Part shown: piece after piece, positions 27,501 to 51,305 of the stretch
Position numbering within the stretch: position 1 is the first letter of the stretch
Layout of the letters: every line of letters starts with the position of its first letter
NCBI RefSeq assembly: GCF_048771995.1
Contig: NC_133032.1
Location: 20,351,001 to 20,415,000 of the forward strand
Direction: 5' to 3'
Source: Taeniopygia guttata
Taxonomy: Eukaryota > Chordata > Aves > Passeriformes > Estrildidae
DNA length: 64,000 bases
The notes under the pieces: model-generated
Told to the model about the DNA's origin: nothing
What the model saw: the letters and a program-made list of their open reading frames with translations, nothing else
The model's database searches: none
Made by a program: the position numbers and the translations under genes

Positions 27501-29689
27501 GTTTCAAGTCTGGGGAATCCTAGAAGTACTGTGTGTGGATAAAAACTTTGCCAAGGTTGGATTTGGTTATCAGGCATATCACTTTTGATAACTCATTGTG
27601 ATACTTGTTAATTCTTTAAAAAGTAACTGTGTATTTTGCAGAAAGAAGTAATATTTAAACTGGATGGATGTTACTGTGTTACAGTTGCAGTGTAGTTAAT
27701 ATGAAAAATCAAATGCACATCCTTTTATGCAATTAAAATGGCTGTATATTGTTTCTAGAAACAAGGTTACCACTTGCATGAAACAGTCTGTCTTTGGGTG
27801 AGTATTGCTCTTAATGTGAATGTAGGTCACACTTGGAAAATGTGTGTGCAAAATAGAGATCTTGCTGGAAATAATTACAGAACATTCGATGCTCTGCTGT
27901 TAAGTGATGTACTGCAGGTTGAATATAGAAACTTCGCTTGCTGTTCTTGAGCTACATCGCAATTGACAGAAGGTTTACTTATAATTTTGAAGTAAATGGA
28001 CCAAAACTGCTCGTTAAACTGGGAAAAAGAATAATTGCTACTTACTTAATAAGTGCTTGCAGAAAAGGGTTTTTTTCTGCTTACTTTCTGAGATTCTTAA
28101 ATTGCAAAATCATAGCAAAGTTTGAGTCTAGTTGAAATGAAAAACCTCCTTTAACCTTATGATTTTTTATTTGTTGACAACTCTTTTACAAGCATGAAGA
28201 AAAAGTGTTCTGGAAAAATCTTTATTTCTAGGAATTTACCCTTGGGAATTAGAGTGGGACTCCTCAGTTGAGGAGGTGACTTTTATATTTCTAAAATGTT
28301 CTCTAGTAAGTGCATAACGGATATCTGGGCTTGGCTGACTGTGTCCACATAAGAGGCCAGAACCCATTCTCACTCTGCCAATATTGTGTTTTGTCCAATG
28401 CTATGGTAACAGGAGCAAAAGGTTGTAAAAACATTCTTTGCCAAAAAAATGAGCAGATGCCTCTCTCAGGACACATAGGGAACAAATCTACTTAAGAAAG
28501 CACGGGTTGTGATTTTCAGTTTTCAGAATGAACTTGTACTAACTTTTTCACTTTATCATGGTGGTTTGTTTAGTTAATCTCCATCGTGGGTTCAGTTATG
28601 ACTGGGTATCATTGAGTGTTACCACCGCCTTCAGCAGGTGGGTTGTACTACAGAGGTCAGCTTGCAGCAAGATGAACATGGATATCAAGAACAAATCAGC
28701 CTGTTGTTGCTTGCTTCTGCTCTCTTTCTGGCAAGCATTTACGGTGACAGCAAGGAAGAAGTGTGAGCTGCGTGGGCTGTTGTGATTTGTCAGTCAGACA
28801 AGAGTATGTCGGTGTCTGGTCATGTAAAGGGGTGCAAATGCGCATTTGAGGTGGTGGGACTCTGGCACGTGTGTGGCATTGCAGGGGTCAGAGACTTGGG
28901 CCTTTAAGTGGTTCTGCAGTAGGCAAGGACAGCTGTCCTGTTTGTTTTAATGCAGAAAAGAAAGAGGGACAGACTGGGCAACCTTTCACAGAAGAATGAG
29001 GGAAACCTCTTCTGATTCTTTCGTTCTGTGCTATACAGTGATCAGCTGCCACTGCAGCTCACCCAGGTTCTGCTAATTTAGCATAAATCTCTAGGTTTTG
29101 GGGTATGCTGCCAGTGGTTCTTTTGCCTCCTAGAAGAATATTGTATATCGCAGCTGTTCTGTGAAAGTTTCTTATTTTGATCTGTACTTTTTCTTATAAA
29201 ATATTTTAATTTTTTTCTGTTCTGTCAGATTGTGGGCATGGATCTGAAGACAGTTCTTTTCTTTCATTATGTCTGAATTGGTAGCAGCTTTAAAAAGTGC
29301 CAAGTAAGAATAATTTCAAATTTAAGGTTAACTGACCATTGTGAAGTAATCTGTGTAATCCAAGTGTCTGTTTCCTAGAAGACTGACTATGCAAATTCCT
29401 GCCCCCCCCTCCCATTAGTTTACACCCTCTGTCTGCTGTGTTTGGAAGGCACTCGTGTTACCTGATAGCTATGCCTCTTTACTTCTCTTCAAGCTTTTTT
29501 TAGCCATAGTTACCAAAAGTACGTAAATTAAAGTGTAACTTCTAGTGTGATAAAATTTTGGGGCTTGCTCATGTGAGGAAGTAGAGAAAGTGAATAGCAA
29601 TTGAAATACTTGTATTAGTTAGGGTGGTGTTGTGGGAAGAATTCTGAGGATAACAGGACTGCATTTGCCATGGATAGGCAGGCAGGGCT

Positions 29690-29930
29690 TTCCAGCAGCT
29701 TGTGTTCCTTGAGCTGCTCAGTCTTTTGGAGTGCCTAAGGAGGTGGGACGGTGAGCGGAGCTCCGTGTTGCTGTGGTAACTGATGTGGGTGTTCTCTCCA
29801 CACCTGCCAGCCTCTCTCGGGAGCTATTGGCCGAATAGGGTGTGTATCTGCCCGGGGTATGCTGCAATTACAGGTGTCCTGCATCTGACTGTGTACAGGG
29901 GTACGCTGGGTTGTAAGCTGTGATGGTGGA
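29690..29930. promoter_or_regulatory. Candidate intronic regulatory patch
   Basis: A stretch of intron 1 richer in G, C and CpG than its surroundings. It contains GTTGCTGTGGTAAC at 29767-29780, which resembles an RFX X-box. No exon with good splice sites and ABI2 frame was found in it. It could be an enhancer or a weak alternative promoter, or simply a compositional fluctuation. Confidence 0.25.
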
Positions 29931-32900
29931 GGATGTGGCTGTGTGTCCTACTTAGCTTTCCTTGCTATGAGCTTGTGATGTCTTGCAGTGGACACTTGGA
30001 AGCAGAATCTACTTCTGCTGCCACAGATCACTCTGCTTGTGATTCTAAATCAGAGCCATTAGTTGACCTCAATCACTGCTATGTAATGAATTGAATTGAG
30101 AATTTATAGTGGAAGGAAGAAAATGGAAAAATTGGGAAATAACTCAGTTGTTACATAAACCCGGTGACTAGATAATATTTGGTAAAGCTGAAGTAAATAT
30201 CCTTGCTTAGAAATGATAGATTTTGTCAGATTTCAAGAGACAGAGATAAAAATCTGTTCATCTGATATTGATAGTGGAGAAAACAATTTATGCAAAAGCA
30301 TTTTTTGTACAGCAGAATGCAATTATTATATGATTGTAGTTTTTACTTGTGAAAGCCACTTTGCATATAAAGTAATTTTTGCAAATGCTACCACTTGCTT
30401 ATTTTTATTAACTAACTGTAAATTTGAATTTGTGTTTATCAATGATTTTGACTTGTAAACTCGGTTCAAACCTCTGCATATTAAAGCGTCCTTGGTGAAT
30501 GAAGAGTTGTAGAACAGCAAATATATGAGATAATAGAGTTAAGCCTGTGGATTTTTGCTGTTTCTGATGTTCTTAATTCAGTGCGTTTGTATTGGCCTAG
30601 CCTCTTATGGCCACAAATGTGTTGATCCTGTGATGTTATTAAAGCCAAAATTGGCCTTGTCTCTGGAACTCCAACAATAATTATGTTGTTTAGGAACCAG
30701 AAAATGACCCACTTCTTTCAGCTGTGTTATTGCAGAAGAGGTACCAGAGAAGGGTGAAACCTGTCCTGATTTCACAGAATGGGCAGGGGAGGAGGTTCCT
30801 GCACTGCTGCTTCCTCTCGAGCAAGAGCAAAGGGTAATGCTGTGCAGCAGTGATGAGTAGCTAGTAACATAACTACGTCTTAACTATATTCTAGATGTAA
30901 ATGCATTTGGATGCTAGCATGCTGTTCTTGTGATACAATTTGTGATGCATAATTTTAAATTGTGTTACTGCTGCAGTGAAATAGTTTTTTATAACCTTGT
31001 CTAGTAGGTTTGTGTGAATACATCATGCTCTTTTATTTTTGCATAAACAGGACACTTTGGCTCTATTCTCAAGGAACAGAAACTTGCAAGGTCTCATGAG
31101 ACCAGGACATTTGTATGTGAAAACTGGTCTGCTGTGCTTGTAAATGTATGACAATAAATACAGAGTTTGATTCTGGTGATGGTTAAGGGAAACAGATGAC
31201 AGATTTGTTGTAGTGATGCAGGCAGCATGAAAACAGTGGTGCAGGTGATTAGATATGAGGGAAGCTGTGCTTGTCCACAGCTCCCATTTGCTGTGTTTTT
31301 CTCTTGGGTAGAGTAGACTGATAGTGCTGTCATAGATCTCAAGCCAGTGAGCTAGTTTTAACCCCACAGGTGGCCTTGAATGCATTTTAAAAAGCAGTAT
31401 GTATTTTAAAAAGCAGCTTTTCATTTTAGGAGGTTAGGTTCTGTGTGTATTTCTTTGAAAGGTAGCTTTCCTAGCTGTTAATCAAACCTATGTTTTGAGG
31501 CTCAGCATAGAACTGAAAATATCAAGTAAATTTATGGCACTGAAAACAAAAGACTGCAATTTAATGCAAATAACCTCATAGAGACTGTAGCAGATTATTG
31601 ATACTGAGTTTAAGATAGCTTAAAAGTCAGTCACACTTGTAATCAAGAAGTTCTAGTGACATTTAGTGAATCATTATAGTTTTTTAATAGTTTGGAAAAC
31701 AGAATAACTTGATGTACAAAACTTTACTGGAGTATGAATGCTAAGAGTATATTCTTTAGCTAGTATGCTTTTTATTAGTATGCAGATAAATAAAGATACA
31801 TTTATTTATAAATAATTTGTTAAAATGGGAATAACTATATTATGTTATAGATTATATAAGATTAATGTAGTTAACCTTGAATTTGGAAATTACTTTTTAA
31901 AATACCACATTTATTACTTAATCTTTGAATGTAGTTTGAATTATAAAACCTAGTGATAGTTTTGATGCATTCTTAATTCTAAACCCAGTATATTGTGTAA
32001 GGTTTATGTCTGGCCAAAATGCCAGTGTTCCTTACGCAGCTTTGTTGATTACTGTGTGATCTCTGATCAAAAGATGATGTGTTTTACTAAATGTAGGACA
32101 TACAGAATTCACAGTGCTGTGAGAATAGTCCTAATTCCATTATCAATTGTAAAGAGAAGTGTTTACTTCAATATGTTCACATTTAAAGTTATTTAAATTT
32201 TAAATACACTTCATGTGAACAGCAAGTTAATTGCTTTCATGTAGATGTTGAGTAGAGACTTTGGATACAGTTGTGGAGAAAGGTATTTACTTTTCAGCCT
32301 GGCAGATACTGATACTGTGGGATGGTTTAGGTGCCAGACTATCCTCTGTCTTTGCCTGGATAGTCCACCCAGAAATAAAGTTGCATTTAGTGCTGATTCT
32401 TAGGCTGTGTCTTGTCACTTCTGAGAGCAGTTCATTAATAAAAAAGTTGCATCACTAGGAGACTTGACATGCTCTGCTCCTTTCTTCGCAGATGTGACAA
32501 AGAGTTTTCAAGCAGATTACTTTAATTATAGTTGATGTTCAGATAAGGTCATGGTAAAATTATTGTGAAGTAAAAATATTCTATCTCCAGACTCTAGAGC
32601 TGCCACTGCTACTAATTTGTAGGCCAAATTACCAGTCTCAGTAATCTTGTTGCTTCCCCTATTCACAGTCTCAGTGTGTTTTGCTGCTTGTGTTTTGCTG
32701 CTCATGTTTTCTTTTGAATGCAAAGTAATAGAAAGCTGTCAGAGAACTTATGAGTGGGTTTGAGGCAGGGTGTGTGCAGAGAAGTGTTTCCCATTTGTGT
32801 CCAAAATGTTGTTTGCTTATGTTGTCTAACATTTGATTAATTAATAATGTTTAGAGTGCAGAGTACATGTAATGGGCAATACCTGTGAGCTCTTCTTTGT

Positions 32901-35900
32901 TTTAAAAGGGAAATCAAGCAATGAAACCAGTATTTTGTCTTTCTAAAATAATAACAAATAATTATATATATATTCATTATATAATCATGAGTAAACAATT
33001 ACATAGAGACAGATCTTTGCACATGAACAGTATAGAGATGATGCTATAACAATTGGCAAGAACAAAAAAAATTCTACTCCCAACCCCAGGTACTGTGTAA
33101 TTTTGGTTATATTAAAGAACAGGTAGACTGAGTTTCCCTGTCCTTTGTGTTAATATAACACATGGATTGTTTTGCATCCAAAAGGCAAATTTGGGGGTTT
33201 TCTGGTGCCACAGAAATAAGTGTCTTAGAGCTCTATGGCCTTTAGTTTTTTTCTGAAATTCTGGGAGTGCTCATTTCCTTCTGTCCTAACATATCAGTGA
33301 TTGCTTCTGCCTCTTTGTGCCTGTTTCTCCTGTGTGTTAGAGACAGTGCCATAGGAATTGGTGGGTACTTGTTTTCTGTCCTGGGAATGAGCAGTTCCGG
33401 TAGTGAAAGAGGAGTGAGGGATATTCTTTAGCAAGTATTTAATGAGCCAGTTTGTTTAAACAGAAAACGACTGTATTTTTCACTGACAGTTATGTAAGTT
33501 TTTGGCATGATTTTGACTTAATTATTGGATTAATGATGCTCAGTTTTGTTTTCTTCTCAATCATTTTTTGTAGTTCACGGAAGGACCTCAGAAAGCACTT
33601 GGATGGACTGAGCAAATGCCATCTGTGCAGTTGAATAAAAGTGTGTATAATACTTAATTATGTATGAGGCTTTCAGTAACTTCAAGGAATTCAGCAACAA
33701 TTAAAATGAAAAGGATGATATAAGAGCTCAATCTATTTTTCACAGGAATACTGAAGTGTGCTTTGTCAGTATCACAGTTGGGCACATTCTGTACTGAATA
33801 ATGGAAGCTTGTTGAACGCTAGCATGCAGCTTTTGTTCTTGAGACTTCTTGAAGCCGGTGCAACCTCAGCAGAAACCTGAGGGGTTTTGCTAGCTGGTTG
33901 TAAGACAAATGCCAGCTTGGGTTTGTGTTAACAGTAATCAAAAGAAGCAACTGTTACATCGACTAAATGAAACTAATCTTCAGTCTTATTTTTTAAATTT
34001 TACTATTACTTTTTCATCACATATATGAGTTTGTTTCACTAAACAGTCCTGTTCTGAACAATAGCAAGAGATGGTCTATATGTTGGGGAATTGATTAGTA
34101 TATTCTGGATATACTTTTTTGTGTAGTTAGTCTGGTGACATACTCTTCAACTTAAGCTTCCACTTTTATATGCCTAAATATTACTGCATAAATCTCTTGC
34201 ACAAATCCCTTGAAGAGTTGATTTGAGTATGAATTGAGATTATTTTCCATTCAGAACTCTGTTTGCTAAACGATGTGGATGACAGTAGCCTTAGGAATGA
34301 AAAGCTCTATATTTTTGCCCCCTTTCAATTCAACAATAAGTATTAATCTTGGAAGAATTTTTTTGTTTCAGTTATATTGATATTAAAAGCAGCAGCTTGT
34401 GTCACTGTTCTGTAATAAGAAACACAGTTTCTTTCTCAACTCATAGGTCCAGACTTTTTGGCTCATCCAGTAGAATTTGTACAAGTCTTGATAGCCCGAC
34501 TGCAGAACTGAATTTCCAAGCTGGTGATGACTACTGGATAAATAACATTTTTTTTTAACTGTAGCATAAAAGAAACCTAGCTACAATAACCAACTAAAAT
34601 ACAAGTAGCTTTTAATATTTCCTTTCATGCACCACTTTCAGACCTGTCTTTCTGTGCTCTTTCCAATTCATAGGAAATATTTTTTTCTTTTTTAATGTGT
34701 TGCTATCTTTGAAGTCTTTCCTTCTAATTTAGTAGCATTTTGAGCATTTGTTAGCACTTTTTCTTTTATGTAGTTGGATTGATGTTTTGTAAATCTTTAT
34801 GTAGGGTTCATGTTTCCTCCCATCATTTTTTTCTTTATAGAATATCCATTAGTAGCTGCTTTTCTGTACAAAATTATTCAGGTTCTTCTTAACAAGGCCA
34901 TAACAGACCTTATCACTAGGATTTGGCTGATCACTGGGTGGGAGAATGCCTTAATTTCTTGGTTTCTTTCTAGCCCTGCATTTTATGCACTATATGCATG
35001 TAATAATTCCTTTTGCCAATCATGTAGCCAAATAGTTTTGTCATTTTGGATACCTTAGTGCATGTTTTATTTTCTCATCTGCCCCATTCAATATTTGTTT
35101 CTTCTTTGTAATCTGTTTTTTAATTGTATAAAACTTTGTGTTTTCTAAGGCAGGAGAATAAAAATTGAGACATTTAATTCCTAAAGTAAAAGGATATTTT
35201 ACAGAGTTGCAGTCCAGACTATTTCCTATTCAAATCTGGTAGTGCAATTGTGTAGTGTAAATGGAACTTCCAGAGTGGGAAGAAAAAGTGATGCTGGGGC
35301 TCTGCATCCTGACATGAAAAGCAGTCATATTTGCATTTACTGCAGGTTGAATTCCACATAATTTCTAATGCTAGCAATGTATACACTCTAATAAAAAGTA
35401 AGCATTATTTTCAGGTGAACATTTGCAATCATTCCTGAGCTGTCAGATTTAGTGTCCATTTTTGGACTGGCATGTGGAAGTGGAAACTGTTAATAATTCT
35501 CCAGTGTCTGAAAGCAAGCACACTATTGCCTTGTGTATGTAAGACATGGCTTTTCTGACTGCCTGTGAAGTCTGTGCATTTGTAGCTGACTTGAGTGACT
35601 TTGATCTCCTGCTATCTAAAAGCCCCAGTTTGTAGAGTCACTGTGTTCTGTGCTGTAGCTCTCAGTCTGGATTCATCCTGTAAAGCATTTCCATGTAGCT
35701 AATAGCTTGTTTTGTTTTCTGGTGGAGACAAAAGAACTGTTTCAGTACTGGGTGCTTCCCACAAATGGAAAACACTCTCCAGGGGAGCTGGGCAGAGCCA
35801 TGGCTGCTGCTGTGTCCAAGTGCATGGGGAACCAATTCCTGCTGCAGTGGGGGGAGCATCTCCCAGTTCTAGCTGACACTGTCCCCAGTCCGTGTGTGGC

Positions 35901-38900
35901 TGGCAGGAGATCTCTGTGGTGAGTCAAAATGGTGCTCTTACTGCTGAGAGAAGGAGAAAAGGATGCTGTCTTGTGGCTCACATGAGCACCTGATGTGTGC
36001 ATTGTGTGGAGAAAGATGATAGAATAAATCATAAGCTGTTGCCTGGAAATTCCGTAACATAGGCACAGAAGACATGATCTAAACTTTTCTATTTCAGGCT
36101 GTGAAGATGATCCAGCTGTGATGCTCAAATATTTTAACATTGTGTGAGAAGTCAAAGCGACAAGTTTGAGGTGGCGACACAGCAGCATTCTTAACACAGT
36201 TAATGGAAAATTATTAAAGGAAACATGAGACACTGCACAGTTCGGGTGAAGAAAAACTATAGGTAGTGCAGGACTGGAAAAACTGCAATGATGTTCCAGC
36301 ACTTGTTCTTTTTCTAGCAAGCTCAGCAACTCCGGATAGTTCTTCCCTCTTTATTCTTGGTTGTATCATTCCTTGTGTTTCTCTGGCTAGGCAGTGTTTT
36401 GGATGAGGCAAAACTTATAATTTGGTTTATGGATCAGATGATTTTCATTTGGGATGTGCCTCCTGGTCTGATTCACTACAGCAGATGGAGAGTGCACTTG
36501 ATGTTGGGGACATCTCCTGTGACAGGTATTGCTGATGGAAGTAGATCCCGAGTTCCATATTACCATGACAGTTGTTCAGACCATAATTCACTGAGTTGCT
36601 TTTTTTTCTTTGTGGCATCTACATACTTTTACTAGGGGTAGTGTTTACAATTTTGCATGTCAGGGAAGATAATGAAAGTGACTGGAGTTTAAAACAACCA
36701 TTTGTTTCTAAAGTTAGTTTTAACTAGGTCAGGTAATTAGTCTGCCATGTGCCCATGCATAGACAATGGAATGGGTATGTTAGGTCTAGGAATGAGAGGA
36801 TCCCTATGCTGGCAGTGTTTCAGAAGACTTGTTTGTCAGACAATAGCTTTGATTTCTTGAATTTATTATCCATTTAAAAAAATATGGATCAAACTGATCT
36901 AATGGTTGAAAGCATTGCTTTTCTAAGAATTGTGTGTGGATAGATGTTATGAGCCTTTATTTTTTCGTAGGCATGCATGATTTTGTGTGTGAATGCTAAA
37001 GATACTTTAAAACTGAAATGGAGAGATATTCAAAGGTCTGCTTTGTGGCATTTAATTTAGGGCATTAAAAACACTTGCTACCAGTGCTTGATACTGCTGA
37101 ACACAATGTTTCTGAGAACTGAAGGGCTTTGAGGCCTCTGGTTAATATACTTAAGTATCCACAGTAACAAGTCTTTTTGTTATAATGAACATAGAACATG
37201 TTTCTCTTGTTTTGGATATTCCTCACAGAAACAGTATTCCATAGGTTACTGAAATTACTGTGGAGTAAAGTACTGAAAGTACTGAAGTTACTTACCGGTT
37301 TGATATTTTCTTTCACTAGAGAATTTTGGTAGCTATGAATGTTGAGAGAACTTTTTTCCTGTCTTACAGTCTGATGTGAAGCATACTGACTGGTATTTTG
37401 GTGTTAGGAAGATCAGGAGTATCAGAACTAAGACTGCTGAGGATTATGTTTGAATTTTGTTTACTGATAACTTGAAACCATTATCTTATTAGCAGAAATC
37501 CCTTTATTTACATAGTCACATAGTCAGTGAACATGGCAGCATTTGCAAGCAATGTCGTTTGGTGTCCATATGGAGTGTAAATAGGGATCTTGTTGCATAG
37601 GAGCATATGATAAGATACCATCTCTGGAAATCTACTTATCAAATTAAAATATGGGCTTCATGCTGAACACAACTTATCATTTCAAGTTAAATGTCTACTG
37701 ACATTTATTGTTATATTTCCACAGGGGAACTTAAGATTTTTCTGTAAGTGTTCTAGAGTTTTTATTGATTTAGATTGCTGTGAGTCATTGAAGCTTTCAT
37801 CTCTTTAAAGTTTTCAGGATAAACATGATTGTTTTAAAATGCTGTCACTAATTACTTTTTGTTCTTTTGAAATGGATTGATGGTAGTAGGTTCAAATAGT
37901 TGTTTTAATTTGAACAGATTCTTCACAGGAAGAAAGTTCAAACTTCAGTTTTGCTGTGCCAAACATGAGTGGAGTTTGCCTCAGAGAATTTCAGGTTCTG
38001 CAAAACGTTCTGTAGAGCAAATCACGGTTGTGATCAGCTAAATACATGAATTAGACGTATCAGTCAAATGGGGTTTTGTGTTAATAACAGCTCCAAAGTA
38101 GTTTATAGTATTGTTTTATGAGCTCTTTAATGCATTTTGCATTTGAGAAGTCAGGTCCTTGTTGGTTGGAACTGGGGGTGACTTGAATAGGTTACATCTC
38201 TGGAAGGACTAGCTCTGAACATGGATTCATATTTGTGCTTCTTTAAGCAGAAAAACCATAGCAGAGGCTCATAATATTTTAAATTACAGGTAGTTTTCCT
38301 TTTGTTCTCAAACACTTAGCCTATTAATGAAAAAATACTGTACTTGCTGGATTACACTCAGCTCCTCTAGATATACAGTGTACTAATGGAAATCAGCATT
38401 TTCTGCTTCTATAAATAGATTGGCAGCAGCTGCAGAGCCAAACAGGCAAGCTTTTGGTCATTTTTATTATTGCCACTGAGAAATTGTTTGATTGGCTGTG
38501 GAGTGTGGCCGCTGCAGGGGAGTATGCATCTGAGCTGGGGATATGAGCAGGGAGAGGGGAAAAAAGAGTGTATTTACAAGTCAGCAATGGGAGAACAGAG
38601 GTGAAGAGCTTGATGTATCTTCATTTGGGAGTCCTTAAGATGAGTTTGAAACACTTTTATGTACAAGACATACTACTCAGCAGGTTAAAAGCCATGAGAT
38701 CTGGGGATAGCATTTTTCTAACTTCTTTATTGTTGAATATAAGGCAGCATTTATAATTGTGTTCTGTTGGACAATATCCTCATACTGTGCCCCGAGAAGG
38801 TTCTAAAATTTTCAGATCCTTCTTCTGTTGGTCTTGTTTTGTCTTATGCATAGGAAAGAAACACAGTGAGAATGCTCACTCCTGCAGCATTCCTCCTTCC

Positions 38901-40262
38901 TGCCCCATCGAGGCAGCTCTTGGATGAGCAATAGCTGCTGCTCTCCTCCTTCCTAGCACTGGTACCAGTGCAGCCTGCTAAGTTAGCCATGTTGTTTATG
39001 GACACAGGAGGTTGCCAGGAAAGAAAAAGTATTGAGTATCTTTCATCTGAGCATTTATTTGAAGTCTTTTGCCTATGTTTACATATGTGGGATGTTTATT
39101 CCCCATGAAAGCTAGAAATCTTCTCTTACTACAAGGTCTTGGGAAACATAGTGAGCTGTAGGAATTGTTTTTCTGAAATACAGGTATACTTACTTTCTGT
39201 GCTTCTCAAAGTACATACAATAAATACAATGGATGCTAGATTCAGCTTGTGCTGAAAGATGTGAAATGACTTTCTATTCCTTCTTTAATAACAGCACATT
39301 TCTTGAATCTTAATACCCAACCTATATGTATAATATAAAAAGCCAAGGAAATAATGAAATACTGTATAATAATGACATGTGGGAGTAAAGAACATTTATC
39401 AACTGTTGCTTTAGAAACAGCACCATCAGCCTGTGAGATGGCTAAAGATCACCTAAAAGTGAAGTTCACTGTATACTGAAGCCTTGGAAACTGGAAAGTT
39501 TCTTAGCATCTTAGTTGTATGTTTTACCAGTGCTTTAATCAGTATTCTTTGTACTGGATTACGTCTTAGTGATATTAACTATTTTTCAAGGAGAAACACA
39601 GAACCGTAGCAATTAGATTCTTAGCTTATTGTTTTTAATGCTGTTTCAAATGTATGTATGTTTTAAAATTTCTAATGGATATCTTGTCTATTGAGAGCCC
39701 AAATACTTTTAGGTGCTCTACTACTAGAGAAATGGATCATATTAGTTTTTCATAGAAGAAAGTATTCACAATATGAAAAAGTACAAAACATGTTTAAGAA
39801 GAAAACATGGACTTACTCTTTGTAAAAATGATTAGTCTCACATTATATTCAGCTACCATCTTACGGGAATAATTATAGTTCATTCACTGTGAATGACTAT
39901 TTGTAACAACAATCAGGTCTAAATGATTAGGAGAGATGAGGAATATGGTATTTGGCAGCTCCTTGTAGGCTGTTAGGAGTTCTAAATGAAGTACCAAGTT
40001 TAGAAAAATGAAACAGTTCTAAACTGTTCATCATAAAATCTTGGATAGGTGTCTCAGAGTGCTTTTCAAGTAAATTGCTAAAATACTGAATAAGAAGTTG
40101 GATTTTTTTTCAAGAAAAATTCAAGTATATTTCAAGAAGAAAAGGACATTAATTCTTCTTAGAAAGTGTAGAAACTCATAAAATACAAAGGTAGTATCTT
40201 CTGTGGAAAAATACTAACTTTTATTTAGAATGAGTTTGACTTGTATAATTCGTTGTCGGTAA

Positions 40263-48595
<8,333 letters not shown>

Positions 48596-51305
48596 TAACC
48601 TGATGCTTTTCATGGTAATATACCAGTTTCTCCTTGCCTGGACAATGTGTCTATAAACATGAGAGGAGTCCTGTCCGATTTCCAGTTGTCCCTTCCCCTT
48701 CTCTTGTCCCAATGTTTCTAAATGTTGCAAACTCACCGAATCTGATTTCTGATTGGGACTGTGCGTCTCACCTTCTAAAATGCTTCTGAATATCAATTTA
48801 TGTGATGCTGCTATTATTGTTTGGGTCAGTTGCCAGGAATATACATGGGGTCTGAAGGGCTAATGACCATCACTTTTCTGCCTGAATTAGCACCACAGAG
48901 TGTGATCCAGCTGTAATTGCTACTGGTTTACTTCGATGCTCACATAAAGGAAGGGTTTGCACGAGAAATGTTATGGGCTCCCTTTTCTTCTTTCTGCCAG
49001 GGTCAGTTATACAAAAACCCAGTGATGTGCTTTGTTAAAGGGAGATCTCTAAGACTTTTGTGCCATATGGGGTTTTGGAATGGGAATGTTACTGCCAAGT
49101 TTAAAGCCAGCTGGTTTTCCCTTTCAAAATAAGGAAAAAAGAAGGAATTTCAGGGCAGAGATCAGACTGAGACACAACTGGTGGCGTTAGATCAACATAC
49201 ACAGCAGCAATAATATGTGTGAGGTTAGATATGTGTTTTAAAAAGCACATCCTGAATATAAGCACAGTCCTAGCAAGTGTGAGCTCACTGTTAACTTGTG
49301 CTGCCAGGAAAACAAGTACGGAAAGGAGAACCCTGACAGTATTAAAGTTCAGGAAATGAAAGATAAATAGCACAAAGTGATGTCATTTTTACAAGGCAAA
49401 CTAACAAATCTGTAAACCTGCTAAGTAGCACTAAGGTAAGATGCTTCTTCCAGTCAAAGCACACCAGAATTTCTTTTGCTTGACTTGTAACTGGATATCT
49501 CTGTTATCCTGATTGATTTGTCTGCTTGGATGGCCATTTGAATGGCAATAGGTTATTTAACCTAACTTTTAAAATTCTAATTCTAAGCAGTTTAAGTATC
49601 TTTCCCAAGCAATTTTATTTAAAGTCTTTTCAATATCCTGTTTGTTAACTGGAAAGTCTCCTTCCTCCCATTTCTTACCCAAAAAATCAATATCTGAACA
49701 GATTTTTAAAAAGACAAAAAAGCATACCAAACTTTGAACACTACAGTTTTGACCAGGAAATTATTACCAGTCATGTGTTAAAATCTGCTACTGATTTTGA
49801 ATTTATGCAGGTCAGTAGATCTCCTTGTGGATATGGATGGAGCATATTAACCTGTAGGATTTCTGTTGCTAATATTTTAATCATCACTTTTTGTTTTAGG
49901 GAGATTACTTTAGAACTCATTAAAGAATAGTTTTTAATTGCTCTGCAGTGCAATCTTATTTAGCACTGGCTCTAAATCGTTATAATTGATAGCTCACCTC
50001 AATGTAGCAGTCATACTAAAATGCAATGAATTACATTCTTCTAAAAAAACATGGTTCATCAAATGGATGATGACTGGAGTGTGCTTTACAAGCATTTATT
50101 ATGCTTGTGAAAGACTTAAATTATATTTACCATGTACTATGTTTATTTAGAAAATAAAGAAATATTGTGTACTTGTGAAACAATGATCAGAGAACTCGAA
50201 GTCGTGCTATCCTTAAAATTGCAAATGTGTTTCAATTAGGTTAATCCTCTGTTTAGGACAGAAGAAAGAACAGCTCTCTTAGTGATGGGGGAAGAGGTGG
50301 CCAGTTGTACTTATGAACCTGTTTTTCTTCTGCTTGACTAACTCCAGATTAGTTTATTAGATCTATGGCTCTAACAGAGAGAAAAAAATGAAATGAAAAA
50401 AAAAAAAGAAATATGTAGAAGCTTTAAATTTGTGTATATATAGCTCTTTTTTGTTTGAGCTGTAATATTTTTCCCTTCAAGTGAGCATTCAGAAGGAGTT
50501 GTTGCATAAACAACATTGAAGTTCCAGTTAGCATCACGATGCCTCAGTTGACATTCTTTGTCCTTTTTCTGCTGAAGGGCTTCTGCTTCAGTATTTGGGC
50601 CTGGAATTTTGTCTTTTCAGGCCAGGCAAAATGCTGATGCAGGAGATACTGATTGCAACCCCTGAGAAAGATGGCAAACTGGACAGAATAATACAGGAAT
50701 AAAAGGGAGGATTCTTGGCTGAGAAATTCAGTATGCCATGCTGAGAGAAGTGGTACAGGCCCTTAAGCATCTTCTTCCTTCCATTCAGAAATTTGAAGCG
50801 TAGCAATGTTCAGGAAGGATTGATCTACAGTATGGCTTCTAAATAGATGTGTGAGAAGTCAAGTGCCTCTGTATCATCCCAGCAGTCCCTCCTCATCTTC
50901 CCTCCCTTGAGGCTACAATGCTGCAAAAATCTAAAGAATCTTTTGTGTCAAAGAGACTTGATTTCAATTTTTTTTTTAATGTTTCCCAAGTTAAAGTCTT
51001 CAACATATTGTTCCCACCAAAGAGTTCTTTAGTCAAGAGAATGGGGAAAAAATAAGTGCTCCCTTCAGAGAAGTGTGTATTTAGACATTGTAGTTATCAG
51101 GCAGTGCTGCTGAGGTCTCTGCAGATGGACCTTCCAGTGCAGCTGGCCACTGTGGCCAGGACAGGGGGACCTGATTTTCCAGCATAGCTGTACGAGGCAG
51201 TGACCATATTGGTTAATTGATCCACAGAACTTTAAACTAAGACAGGAGATTTTCTAGTAAATCAGATTATGTTTCTTTTTGGTAGAGCTGGGTCTCTCCT
51301 AATTT

